Notes under the pieces: generated by a model | The model's database searches: none | What the model was told of the DNA's origin: nothing | Seen by the model: only the letters and a program-made list of their open reading frames with translations | Translations under genes and position numbers: made by a program | In this document: positions 1 to 8,924 of the stretch, in pieces | How positions within the stretch are numbered: position 1 is the stretch's first letter | How the letters are laid out: every line of letters begins with the position of its first letter | Assembly (NCBI GenBank): GCA_039026975.1 | Contig: JBCCLI010000009.1 | Coordinates: forward strand, 1 to 37,499 | Length of the DNA: 37,499 bases | Direction of reading: 5' to 3' | DNA from: JBCBKZ01 sp039026975 | Lineage (GTDB): Bacteria; Bacteroidota; Bacteroidia; J057

Positions 1-1317
1 AGTAGCCGAGCTAAGCGGGAACTAGCGGCCTACTGGGGACAGGGACGTGTTAGCTGGGATGACCTCCTCTACCTGGATGCCACCTACCGCAGGGAAGGCA
101 GCTCTACTCTCTCCCCTGATAATAAATGGGGTACTTACTATGGCGTCAGCCTAGCGGCCAACCTTACTCCCTACATTCCTGCCTTATGGGTTACTCATTT
201 TAAGCCCAGGATCAGTTTGGGGAGGGTGGGAAATGCTCCCTTGGCTTCTGGCCTAAGCGCGAGCATCTTAGGGCCTGGCGGACCCTTTTTCTTTGCAGGA
301 AATTTCGTTCCCTCCTTTGGGATAGTCCGAGCAGGGAATCCTGATCTCAGGGAGGAAGAAACCCAGGAAGTGAATATAGGGCTGGATTTTTCCCTCTTTG
401 AGAATAGGATTCATGGCACGCTGGGTGTCTACAGCAGGGAAACCGAAGGTATTATAGCCCTGGCGCCTACTACAAATGTGAGTCCGATCAGTTTTGTGAA
501 TCTTGGGGGAACCAGCATGAGGGGCTGGGACCTCAGCTTAGGGGGATGGGTGATGCAGAAAAGGGACTTTTACTGGCAGGCCCAGCTCATCCTTTCCGGC
601 TATGGAGATAACCTACTGGAATCCCTTGGCGGAGATGGTAATAGTCAACTGTTAGTCTCTAATCCAGGGGCACCTGGCGTAGGAAGTTCTCCCATGGTGC
701 TACTGGAGGAAGGTACCCCTCTGGGACAGTTATATGGCTTTGCATTTGAAGGCCTGGACGGAAATGGCAGGTGGCAGTACCAGGACCTCAATGGGAATGG
801 GCAGGTAGACTTCTTTGACCAGGGGGTGATAGGAAGCGGACTTCCTTCCTTTAGCTGGAGCCTGGTACAGACCCTAAGATGGAAGCAGCTGGATTTACAG
901 TTTATGTTCAGGGCCTCTCATGGACATGACCTGATCAACCTATACCGCTTTTTCTATGAATACCCCTCCGTAGTAAATAATTACAATCGCATAGATACAG
1001 ACTTATACCTGAATGCCTTGAGAGACTTTCCTGGTGGCATCAACAGCCACTACCTAGAGAATGCTTCCTTCGTGAGAATGGAATATCTGACGTTAGGCTA
1101 CAGCCTTAAGGAGAATGTCCTTCCTTTCCTCTCACACTTACGGGCCTATGTCACCTTCCAGAATCCCATCACCTTCACTGGCTACACGGGAGATGATCCA
1201 GCAGTACGACTGACAGACCCTTTTGGGAACTTTGGCACCTTAGCTTCCGGTATAGACCGGAGAGGAACTTACCCTATGGCCAGAGGGATAGTGGTGGGAG
1301 TAGATGTGGGGCTGTAG
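1..1317 (+). CDS. SusC/RagA-type TonB-dependent receptor, C-terminal part (5' end outside window)
   Basis: The reading frame is open from the first base and ends at TAG 1315-1317, so about 438 C-terminal residues are present and the plug and early barrel are missing. Residues such as NPDLREEETQEVNIGLDF, followed by FENRIHGTLGVYSRET, are the signature of the late barrel of SusC/RagA outer-membrane receptors. FEGLDGNGRWQYQDLNGNG and the following IGSGLPSFSWSL segment match the family's acidic extracellular loop and a following strand. Such receptors import oligosaccharides or peptides with energy from TonB and normally pair with a SusD lipoprotein encoded just downstream. Here no susD follows: the stop codon runs straight into a repeat array. 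A TTG at 217 could serve as a start only if the gene were truncated; the coding-like upstream sequence argues against that. Confidence 0.9.
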   Translation, partial: SSRAKRELAAYWGQGRVSWDDLLYLDATYRREGSSTLSPDNKWGTYYGVSLAANLTPYIPALWVTHFKPRISLGRVGNAPLASGLSASILGPGGPFFFAGNFVPSFGIVRAGNPDLREEETQEVNIGLDFSLFENRIHGTLGVYSRETEGIIALAPTTNVSPISFVNLGGTSMRGWDLSLGGWVMQKRDFYWQAQLILSGYGDNLLESLGGDGNSQLLVSNPGAPGVGSSPMVLLEEGTPLGQLYGFAFEGLDGNGRWQYQDLNGNGQVDFFDQGVIGSGLPSFSWSLVQTLRWKQLDLQFMFRASHGHDLINLYRFFYEYPSVVNNYNRIDTDLYLNALRDFPGGINSHYLENASFVRMEYLTLGYSLKENVLPFLSHLRAYVTFQNPITFTGYTGDDPAVRLTDPFGNFGTLASGIDRRGTYPMARGIVVGVDVGL

Positions 1318-2940
1318 GAGGGGTTCCAGCAGGGCGCGAGATCCCGTTTGACCCTACAAGCTATACGCAGCGGCCCAACGGGAAGACACACTGGTGGGGG
1401 AAAAGAGGAGGGCTACCCTTACCTCACCCCCTCTCTTTCCCGTGATACCACAGGGCTAGTGGAGATGGGATGCAGGGTCATGAGGTATCTAGCGTAGCGC
1501 ATATATCGCAACAGGATAGCAGCGCATCCCACTTTAAAGGGGATGTGGGCTTGTTTGAAGGGGTTTCAGCAGGGCGCGAGATCCCGTTTGACCCTATAAG
1601 CTATTCGCAGGGGACCAATGGGAAGACACACTTAGGTTGGAAGGAGAAGGGCTATCCTTACCCCATCACCCCTCTTTCCCGTGATACCACAGGGCTGGTG
1701 GAGATGGAATGTAGGGTCATGAGGTATCTAGCGTAGCGCATATATCGCAATAGGATAGCTGCGCATCCCTTTTTAATGGGGATGTGGGCTTGTGTGAAGG
1801 GGTTCCAGTATTTCGCAAGATCCCGTTTGACGCCCCGGTCCATACAGAGCGGCCCAACGGGAAGACGGATATTCCTGGCTTGGGTGAAAATGTTTCGCCC
1901 TTACAGTAGAGGAGAAAGAGCTACCCTTACCTCACCCCCTCTCTTTCCCGTCATACCACAGGGCCATTTGGGATGGAATGTAGGGTCATGCGGTATATGG
2001 TGTAGCGCATATATCGCAATAGGATAGCAGGGTATCCCTCTTTAAAGGGGATGTGAGCTTGTGGGGAGGGGTTCCAGCTAGACGTGAGATCCCGTTTGAC
2101 GCCCAAGTCCATACGCAGCGGCCCAACGGGAAGACGGATATTCCTGGCTTGGGCGAAAATGTTTCGCCCTTACAGTAGATGAGAAAAAGCTACCCTTACC
2201 TCATCCCCCTTTTTCCCGTCATACCACAGGGCTAGTGGAGATGGGATGCAGGGTCATGAGGTATCTAGCGTAGCGCATATATCGCAACAGGATAGCTGCG
2301 CATCCCTTTAAAGGGGATGTGGGCTTGTGAGGAAGGGTTCCAACAGGGCGCGAGATCCCGTTTGACGCCGCAGACTATACGCAGCGGACCAACGGGAAGA
2401 CACACTTAGGTTGGAAGGAGGAGGGCTACCCTTACCTCATCCCCCTTCTTCCCGTGATACCACAGGGCCGTTTGGGATGGGATGCAGGGTCATGCGGTAT
2501 CTAGCGTAGCGCATATATCGCAACAGGATAGCAGCGCATCCCTTTTTAATGGGGATGTGGGCTTGTGTGAAGGGGTTCCAGCTAGACGCGAGATCTCGTT
2601 TGACGCCCCTGTCCATACGCAGCGGCCCAACGGGAAGACGGATATTCCTGGCTTGGGCGAAAATGTTTCGCCCTTACAGTAGATGAGAAAAAGCTGCCCT
2701 TACCTCATCCCCCTTCTTCCCGTCATACCACAGGGTCATTGGGAATGGAATGTAGAGTCATGGGGTATTTAGCGTAGCGCATATATCCAACAGGATAGCA
2801 GGGCATCCCACTTTAAAGGGGATGTGGGCTTGTGTGAAGGGGTTCCAGCAGGGCGCGAGATCCCGTTTGACGCCCCTGTCCATACAGAGCGGCCCAACGG
2901 GAAGACGGACATGTGTGGTAGAGGCGAAAAATCTTTCGCC
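1317..2940. repeat. Complex tandem repeat array, two unit classes (about 239 and 267 bp)
   Basis: Units are marked by the recurring block GGGTTCCAGCAGGGCGCGAG then ATCCCGTTTGAC. They begin near 1321, 1561, 1800, 2069, 2335, 2573 and 2840, giving lengths of about 240, 239, 269, 266, 238 and 267 and one partial unit. Short units carry GAAGACACAC followed by TTGGAAGGAG. Long units carry GAAGACGGATATTCCTGGCT followed by a GGGCGAAA/TTTCGCCC hairpin. The order is short, short, long, long, short, long, partial long. Every unit holds further inverted repeats: ACGGGAAGA pairs with a later TCTTCCCGT, and CATCCC pairs with GGGATG across an A/T-rich loop. Unit lengths are not multiples of three and stops recur (for example in TAGCGTAGCGC), so open frames here are accidental. 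The array looks more G+C-rich than the EPS genes. Its function is unknown. Confidence 0.93.
2151..2169. other. Conserved hairpin in long repeat units (also at 2655-2673 and 2923-2940)
   Basis: GGGCGAAA, a three-base loop ATG, and TTTCGCCC form a perfect eight-base-pair stem at 2151-2169 and again at 2655-2673. The terminal partial unit keeps the stem (GGCGAAA / TTTCGCC at 2923-2940) although its loop and flanks differ. The copy at 1882-1900 has one mismatch (GGGTGAAA). Retention of the stem while its surroundings drift suggests the structure matters. It lacks the T-run expected of an intrinsic terminator. Confidence 0.7.
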
Positions 2941-3027
2941 TGCGCTCCTAATGAACCTTACTGTCCCTTCCCAGAATGAATAAAAAGGGTGAATGTATTT
3001 GCCCGTGAGGAAAGAGGAAATATTCTA

Positions 3028-4149
3028 TTAGGACAGTACCCCCAGGGCTTCCTCTATGTGTTGGCGGATGCGGAGGCCGGTGTTAGGCCATGTGTAGCGC
3101 TCTTTGCCGAGTTCGAAGCCTCTCTCGCCAAACTCCTGGCAGAGGCTCGCATCATTCAGGAGGTGGATAAGCCTATCCGCTAACGCCTCAGCATCATGTA
3201 CGTCTACCATGAAGCCATTCTCCCCTTCATTCACGAAGTCCGGGATGGCTGCTATGTTGGTAGCTACTACGGGCAGCTTGTAACTGAGGGCCTCACAGAA
3301 TACGATCCCGAATGGTTCCAGGGTGGTGGGCAGACAGAAAATGGCTGCTTGCTCATAATAGCTTCCTACCTCTGTTTTAGGGACTCTCCCCACTATGTTC
3401 ACATTGGGGAGGCTTAGGTCTGGGCTGGTCCCCACTACCGTTAGCTTGGCATCTGGATGTGCCTGTAGCACTTTCTCAAAGGCTTTGGCTAAGGTAGGGC
3501 CCCCTTTTCTCTCCCAATCCACGCCCACAAAAAGGATGTCTTTGCTTTGGTACTGCACAGGATTGGTGGGGGTTTCCTCTTCAGGCATTACGTTATTACC
3601 TGCATATACACAGGCTACCTGCTCAGGCTTGCAGCCATACTGCTCCAGCATGGAACGCTTAATATGCGTACTCATGGTGAAGTTGATGGTGGCATTTCTA
3701 TATACTTCTGTTTCCAGTTCTCTCCAGGCAGTAGAAAATAGGTCTTTCTCTGAAAATCCGGGATAGGTCAGATTGACCAGATGGGTGTGGTCTGTATAGA
3801 GGAAATGGGGGGTTCCCGGTATGCTGCAATCAAATAAAGACTGGGTCTGGAAGGTGAAGAGGTAGCCTTTCCCTTCCAGCTTTTTACGTATACCTTTTCT
3901 CACTTTATGAAAGAGGTAGGGCGTACGGGTAATGCTCTTTTTCAGCTTCTTATTACCAGCCAGTAAATCCCCTCCATAATCCTTGACCGTCATCAGCATG
4001 TTTACCGGATCAGTCTTGGAGGTGATATCATCCCATATATCTATGACGTCCACCTGAAAGTCAGGGAACTGGGTCTGAAGGATTTCGAGCACTGAGTCAT
4101 TGATATGGGAGAAGCTCCCAAGCTTGATAAATGCTATTTTTGGCTGCAT
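3028..4149 (-). CDS. GT4-type glycosyltransferase (last gene of EPS locus)
   Basis: This is a 373-residue GT-B fold glycosyltransferase, probably transferring a sugar from a nucleotide-sugar donor to the lipid-linked EPS repeat unit at the inner face of the membrane. The C-terminal half has the family-1/GT4 hallmarks: GVDWERKGG at about residues 209-217 and the EX7E motif (E278 in LEPFG, E286 in FCEAL). It is followed by LPVVATNIAAIPDFVNEGENG, the usual donor-binding loop. The N-terminal acceptor domain is divergent and does not reveal the acceptor. It starts at ATG 4147-4149 and is separated from the upstream GT gene by 168 bp, the second-largest gap in the minus-strand gene run. The gene ends next to the repeat array and has no obvious terminator hairpin with a T-run. 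The sugar specificity cannot be read from the sequence. Confidence 0.9.
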   Translation of the reverse strand: MQPKIAFIKLGSFSHINDSVLEILQTQFPDFQVDVIDIWDDITSKTDPVNMLMTVKDYGGDLLAGNKKLKKSITRTPYLFHKVRKGIRKKLEGKGYLFTFQTQSLFDCSIPGTPHFLYTDHTHLVNLTYPGFSEKDLFSTAWRELETEVYRNATINFTMSTHIKRSMLEQYGCKPEQVACVYAGNNVMPEEETPTNPVQYQSKDILFVGVDWERKGGPTLAKAFEKVLQAHPDAKLTVVGTSPDLSLPNVNIVGRVPKTEVGSYYEQAAIFCLPTTLEPFGIVFCEALSYKLPVVATNIAAIPDFVNEGENGFMVDVHDAEALADRLIHLLNDASLCQEFGERGFELGKERYTWPNTGLRIRQHIEEALGVLS

Positions 4150-4317
4150 GAAAAAGAATAAGTGAATGTTGAATAAGTGAGTGTTGAATGAGGAATGAGT
4201 GAGCTTCGAGTTTTGAAGAAGTGTATGAGGGGTTTTATTCAGAATTCCCTTTTCTCACATTCATCCAAAAACATACCTATCTCCTTCACTTACATCATTC
4301 TACCCCACTTTACTTAC

Positions 4318-5454
4318 TTACACGAAGTCGGCGGTGGCTACTTTATTGGCCGTGGATTCATATAGATCTGCGTAGCATTCAGCTACTGCTATGCGATCAT
4401 ACTGCTTGGAGATGCGCTTCTTAGCTCTATCTGCTTTGTTGGCCATCTCCTCTCTGTTGGCTTGTGCCCAAACAAACTTTTCTGCCAGGTCATCAGCATC
4501 TTTGTTGGTGAAGTACAGCACTTCTTCTTCATCAAATACGGCCGTATTCTCAGGAATATCACTACAAATCACAGGAGTACCCACAGAAGCCACTTCCAGC
4601 AACATAATGGACATGCCCTCTGTCTCAGACGGGAAGAAGAAAAACTCTGACTGATCTACCAAGGCTAATAGGGCTTCCTTAGAATCCACATATCCAATGA
4701 AATGTACATTCATACCTTTAGACATCTCTTCTAACTGCTTAGTATAGGCAGGAAGCTGGGTAGTATCCCCTGCTATCACTATGTTTCCCTGGTAGTTCAT
4801 CTTCTTCAGGGCTTTCAGCATATGATGGCATCCCTTGGTTCCCATAATCCTCCTGGCGGCGAAGAATACAAAAGGCCCATTTACGCCATTTTTCTCCAGA
4901 AACTCACTGGCCCTGTCATAGTCTGGTTCCACCTCTGTATCTACTCCATTAGGAATGAACATCACCTCACGGCCATATTTATCTTCGTAAAATTCTGCCA
5001 ATGGCTTAGAAATAGAAGTCAATAATGCCTCAGACTTCATAAAGGTTTTCTCCATCTTCCTGAAGTATGCCTTCCCCAGGCTACTCCACTTGTCTCTTTT
5101 ATAAGGAGCTTCATGGGAGGTGGCTATCACCTCAAATTTCTTGGCCAGCATAGGCACAAAATAAGCTGCATCAGTCTTATGAACATGCACCAGATCATAG
5201 TCTCCATGCTTCAGGACATGCTGGGTACACTTCCAGTAATACATGAATACGCCTGCCCCTCCGAAAGAATGCTCTGGAATCTGGACTACGTTCACACCCG
5301 GCATATGATTTTCTGCCTCAGGATGGGTATAGCAGTATATGGTAAAGTCAAATCTGTCTTTGAGGTTTACGAGTGTATCCTCCACTACTCTACTCACACC
5401 ACCACGAGAAGGGAAATATTTAACACCGATAATAGCGACCTTTATTTTCTGCAT
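4318..5454 (-). CDS. GT4-type glycosyltransferase
   Basis: This 378-residue family-1 glycosyltransferase opens with KVAIIGVKYFPSRGGVSRVV, the N-terminal strand and glycine-rich loop of GT4 enzymes. DLVHVHKTDA (about 87-96) and MFIPNGVDTE (about 165-174) match the standard GT4 positions. The EX7E donor-site pair is E279 and E287 within ETEGMSIMLLEVAS. It presumably adds one sugar to the EPS repeat unit in the cytoplasm. It starts at ATG 5452-5454, 56 bp after the neighbouring GT gene stops, so co-transcription is likely. No signal peptide or membrane segment is evident, so peripheral membrane attachment is the likely arrangement. Donor and linkage are unknown. Confidence 0.92.
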   Translation of the reverse strand: MQKIKVAIIGVKYFPSRGGVSRVVEDTLVNLKDRFDFTIYCYTHPEAENHMPGVNVVQIPEHSFGGAGVFMYYWKCTQHVLKHGDYDLVHVHKTDAAYFVPMLAKKFEVIATSHEAPYKRDKWSSLGKAYFRKMEKTFMKSEALLTSISKPLAEFYEDKYGREVMFIPNGVDTEVEPDYDRASEFLEKNGVNGPFVFFAARRIMGTKGCHHMLKALKKMNYQGNIVIAGDTTQLPAYTKQLEEMSKGMNVHFIGYVDSKEALLALVDQSEFFFFPSETEGMSIMLLEVASVGTPVICSDIPENTAVFDEEEVLYFTNKDADDLAEKFVWAQANREEMANKADRAKKRISKQYDRIAVAECYADLYESTANKVATADFV

Positions 5455-5510
5455 ACCAATTGATTGTAATAATAATATACCGCTTTTAAATTAATTTATA
5501 AAGTGAAATT

Positions 5511-6584
5511 CTAACTACCCATCTTTTCAATTAGCGATATATAATTCTCTCTAAATTTTTCAAATGTATATTTCTCCTGAAGACGCTGATATGAGCGTTC
5601 TCCCATTTTATTTCTGATTTTGCTGCTGGTAATTAGCTCTGCCAAGGCTTCCGCTATGGCATTAGGTTCTTTGATGGGTAACAGATATCCATTATCCCGT
5701 GAACTTACCAGCCTGTCATTATCTCCTGCATCTGTAGCTATCACTGGAAGGGAGAAGCTCATGGCTTCCATGACTGAATTAGACAATCCCTCAAAAATAG
5801 AGGTGCAAAGATAGATATGGGCATTGCGATAGTAATCATTTACATTAGGGGGATTGATTACTACTTCTACATGATCTTCTAATTGGTAGGTAGCGATCTC
5901 TCTGGCTATAGCCTTCTCCTCATCTCCATGCCCCATAATGGTGTAGATAAACTTACGTCCCAAAGTATATTCTCTCACTAGGGTAGCTATGGCTTTGATG
6001 GCCGTAGGATAGTCCTTCTGTTCTACAAATCTCCCTACAGAAAGAATCCTGATGGTATCAGATTCTTCTCTAAAGATGGGTTGCTGGTTTAGTTCCAGCC
6101 CATTAGGGATAACTAACATTTTTTCTTTCTTAAAGCCGTATTCTACGAACTTCTCTGAACCTGAGTAGCAGTTAGAAATAGAATAGTCTAAAACCAGGTT
6201 ATGAACTAGTTTAAGGGGAAACCTTTTCTTCTTGGGCATTTCTGCGTTTCTCACCCCCCCATTCACAAAAGGTACCCCGCTCCACTTTCCTACTAAGCCT
6301 GCAAAAACAGTATCACTTGGGAGATAGGAGAATAATATATCTATCTGTTTCTCACGTAAAAATCTATTGAAGTCTTTAGCTTTCTGGATAATCCCCCCTT
6401 CCAGGAACAGATGATTGATGCCCTGAGACTGGATGGTTTTCATGTGCTTCTCATGGCAGGGGTCTTTACTCAACATAACCAACCAGGTTTCATAGCGGTC
6501 ATGTAAAGCCTTGGCCAGCAGAACACTCTGCTTTTCTGCTCCACCGTTAGCTAAGGATCTTATGATGATACATACTTTCTTCAC
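5511..6584 (-). CDS. GT4-type glycosyltransferase (GTG start)
   Basis: This 357-residue GT4-family enzyme has the N-terminal motif IIRSLANGGAEKQSVLLAKAL, close to the SLxxGGAExxxxxLA signature of EPS and capsule glycosyltransferases. Later come VIPNGLEL (about 158-165), LSVGRFVEQKDY (donor domain start) and the EX7E pair E265/E273 in FEGLSNSVMEAM. The start is GTG at 6582-6584, with no in-frame ATG at a better position, and lies 7 bp after the stop of the upstream GT gene, so translation is probably coupled. It is likely one of the sequential transferases that build the EPS repeat unit. Its substrate cannot be assigned. Confidence 0.92.
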   Translation of the reverse strand: MKKVCIIIRSLANGGAEKQSVLLAKALHDRYETWLVMLSKDPCHEKHMKTIQSQGINHLFLEGGIIQKAKDFNRFLREKQIDILFSYLPSDTVFAGLVGKWSGVPFVNGGVRNAEMPKKKRFPLKLVHNLVLDYSISNCYSGSEKFVEYGFKKEKMLVIPNGLELNQQPIFREESDTIRILSVGRFVEQKDYPTAIKAIATLVREYTLGRKFIYTIMGHGDEEKAIAREIATYQLEDHVEVVINPPNVNDYYRNAHIYLCTSIFEGLSNSVMEAMSFSLPVIATDAGDNDRLVSSRDNGYLLPIKEPNAIAEALAELITSSKIRNKMGERSYQRLQEKYTFEKFRENYISLIEKMGS

Positions 6585-6591
6585 GGGAGAA

Positions 6592-7698
6592 TTAATTACT
6601 TCTCATTAAGTCCTCGTATAATTTCATATAGTTATCTACCATCAGGTCAAGGTTAAAAATATTTTCAACCCTTTCTTTTCCAGCTCTTCCCATTTCTACT
6701 GCTCTTTCAGGATGATCCAGTAGCCAACTGATCTTCTCTACAAATTGCTGGATGTTCCTTCCTTCAACAATGAATCCCGTTTGGCCATTCATCACTATCT
6801 CCTTAGTTCCCCCTGTATCTGAGGCTACCACAGGTTTTCCCATGGCCATATACTCCATAATGGCGTTTGATACTCCTTCACCATGTACTCTGGGATCAGT
6901 ACTGAGTACACCTATGGTAAAAGTATTAACGATATCTTCCACATTACTCTGCAATCCTGTAAAAATGATACGCTCTTTCAAGGAGGTAGGGATCATATCT
7001 TCACTCCTCTGTAAGTTATTCCCTCCTCCCACACTCACAAAGGTTACATCATCACGCTGTAGACATATTTCCATAGCTGCTTTCAGGTAGGTATCATAAT
7101 CTTTACGATCTTCAAATGCACCTACCATTCCCACTATATATTCCGTCTTGATATCAAACTTTTCCCGCACAAAATGGGGGTTCTCTAATTCTTTAATACG
7201 CTTAAAATCAAATCCATTATAAAAGCAGTAGGACTTAGCCTCAGGTGCTTTATAAGATGCCAAGCCTGCCTTAGAATTCGCAATTACCACATCTGAGAAC
7301 GGAAAAGTAAGCTTAGACCTAATCATGGTCTTGTCTAGTAAGCCGACAGAAGCTGGTGCATTAGAAATCATCCCATTAATGAATTTTGCTTTCACCATTT
7401 TAGCCATAGGCAAGGCATATATGGATGACATAGTGCCCCAACTATGTACCAGATCAGGCATAAATGCTGAGAATATTTGCTTTAGCTGAGAGACCGTACG
7501 TACATATTTTCTATTAGCATTTTCGATTACATGTACTTTTATGTCCATTTCATATATCTGGCTGAAGTAGACATGCTCTGCAAGGATTACCAGTTCACAC
7601 TGAACATCAGATATTTTATCTAAGCCTTTGAGCAATTCTACCATTCTCCTTTCTTTCCCCCCCTTTCTAAGGCTGTCTATTACCATGATAATCTTCAT
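6592..7698 (-). CDS. GT4-type glycosyltransferase
   Basis: This 368-residue family-1 glycosyltransferase begins MKIIMVIDSLRKGGKERRMV, the usual N-terminal strand and GG loop. PDLVHSWGTMSS (about 81-92) is the acceptor-domain segment often seen in EPS GT4 enzymes. The donor half has GMVGAFEDRKDY (about 190-201) and the EX7E pair E274/E282 in GEGVSNAIMEYM. It lies 20 bp downstream of one GT gene and 7 bp upstream of another, inside a tightly packed group, so it is almost certainly co-transcribed with them. It is cytoplasmic, with no signal peptide. The sugar transferred is unknown. Confidence 0.92.
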   Translation of the reverse strand: MKIIMVIDSLRKGGKERRMVELLKGLDKISDVQCELVILAEHVYFSQIYEMDIKVHVIENANRKYVRTVSQLKQIFSAFMPDLVHSWGTMSSIYALPMAKMVKAKFINGMISNAPASVGLLDKTMIRSKLTFPFSDVVIANSKAGLASYKAPEAKSYCFYNGFDFKRIKELENPHFVREKFDIKTEYIVGMVGAFEDRKDYDTYLKAAMEICLQRDDVTFVSVGGGNNLQRSEDMIPTSLKERIIFTGLQSNVEDIVNTFTIGVLSTDPRVHGEGVSNAIMEYMAMGKPVVASDTGGTKEIVMNGQTGFIVEGRNIQQFVEKISWLLDHPERAVEMGRAGKERVENIFNLDLMVDNYMKLYEDLMRSN

Positions 7699-7718
7699 AT
7701 CTACCTCTGAATATTTTT

Positions 7719-8912
7719 TTACGACCTTAATGTTTCAATGAAATTCCTCAGTGCTTTGCCATGCGCTTTATAGTCAAATAATCTTTGCCCAAGCTCCTTT
7801 CCCCTCTTTCCTATGGCCTTAGCTTCTTTAGGATGTATAGAGACATACTGCATCTTATCAGCGAATAAGCGCTCATCATATGCTGCTGCTACCAAAGCGG
7901 TATCTCCATCCTTAAAGTAGTGCTGTATTTCTCCATAATTACAGGTAATTAAGGGTCTTCCAGATGCTACGTATTCTCCTACCTTATGCGGAAACCTGGC
8001 TTCATCCTGAATAGTAGGCCTTAGCGGAATGAGTAAGGCGCTGGCATTGGCCATTTTTCTGGGGATTTCTTCATCAGAAACATTATTAAAAATTTTTATT
8101 AGCTCTTTTTTAGGATGCTCTTCCAAGAAGGTGTAGACTTTCTCCAGATGTCTTGGATGCCCTCCTAAAACCATATGTAGCTCCATATCAGCTTTTACCA
8201 GTGAAAAGGCTTTCAAAACGAAAAGGATTAGCTCTGTATAAGTAGCTGCCCCCACGTACAGAAAGTGTTTTCTATGTCCGTTTAATGTGCTAGGCACATT
8301 AAACCTAGTGAAGTCCTGGATTACAGGAACTTTCAGACTAGGCGTCTTGGGAGATTGTTGCCTGGCTACTTGCATGAGGTACTCACTTATGGGGAGTATC
8401 CCATCCGTATACTTACTGGCAGCTCTATCAAACACAGTATCGCCCCATGATTGCCATCCTTTACCTTTTCTCTCCTGTATGGCTGAACGATATTCAACAT
8501 AGCTTAAGACAATTGGGAAGCCTATCACACGAGAAATAATACGATAGTACCACAGTTCCCATATCAAGCCGGTTATGTACACTGATCCGGCATCTAGTTT
8601 ACCCTTTCTCTTTAGCTGATACAGGAGTTTAAACTCTCTTACTGATCCTACCAGGTCTGATATTCTCCTTACCCAGAAGTTTTTAGGCTTATTTACGTAC
8701 AGGGAGGTGTAAACATAGGAGACGCCCTCAAATATCCCTTCACGCTTTACTGATACATTATCATCATGAAATGCCTTGCGGTTGATGACGGTGACACTAG
8801 CTCCGGCACTTATGAGCCCTTTATAAAGGAGTATGAGCCGCTGTATCCCCCCAAAGCCAATGGGAAAACCAGAAATTCCTAGGTGAACTATATGTAGTTT
8901 ATTATCCGACAT
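7719..8912 (-). CDS. Divergent GT4-like glycosyltransferase
   Basis: This 397-residue protein has a GT-B layout. HIVHLGISGFPIGFGGIQRL is the N-terminal strand and glycine loop, and FLYVGAATYTELI starts the donor domain. The donor-site segment RFPHKVGEYVASGRPLITC replaces the usual EX7E box with the KxxEYxAxGxP pattern found in divergent family-1 transferases. I place the start at ATG 8910-8912; the codon before it is TTG. The acyltransferase gene upstream ends at 8925, leaving 12 bp between them. It belongs to the EPS gene run and probably adds one residue of the repeat unit. Donor and acceptor are unknown, and the missing canonical first glutamate makes its exact chemistry less certain than for its neighbours. 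Confidence 0.85.
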   Translation of the reverse strand: MSDNKLHIVHLGISGFPIGFGGIQRLILLYKGLISAGASVTVINRKAFHDDNVSVKREGIFEGVSYVYTSLYVNKPKNFWVRRISDLVGSVREFKLLYQLKRKGKLDAGSVYITGLIWELWYYRIISRVIGFPIVLSYVEYRSAIQERKGKGWQSWGDTVFDRAASKYTDGILPISEYLMQVARQQSPKTPSLKVPVIQDFTRFNVPSTLNGHRKHFLYVGAATYTELILFVLKAFSLVKADMELHMVLGGHPRHLEKVYTFLEEHPKKELIKIFNNVSDEEIPRKMANASALLIPLRPTIQDEARFPHKVGEYVASGRPLITCNYGEIQHYFKDGDTALVAAAYDERLFADKMQYVSIHPKEAKAIGKRGKELGQRLFDYKAHGKALRNFIETLRS

Positions 8913-8924
8913 CAAACGCTGTTC

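Noticed and set aside
1470..2682. Open frames within the repeat array (for example starting at 1470, 1776 and 2482) that encode similar short peptides
   Set aside because: They arise because the DNA repeats. Unit lengths break the frame, a stop recurs in every unit, and the peptides have no signal, domain or ribosome-binding context.
1317..2940. CRISPR array
   Set aside because: Units are about 240-267 bp with no short constant repeat separated by unique spacers, and no cas genes are present.
2959..3038. Inverted repeat TACTGTCC/GGACAGTA at the end of the last GT gene as a terminator
   Set aside because: The loop is more than 60 bases and one arm is inside the coding sequence, so it is probably chance.
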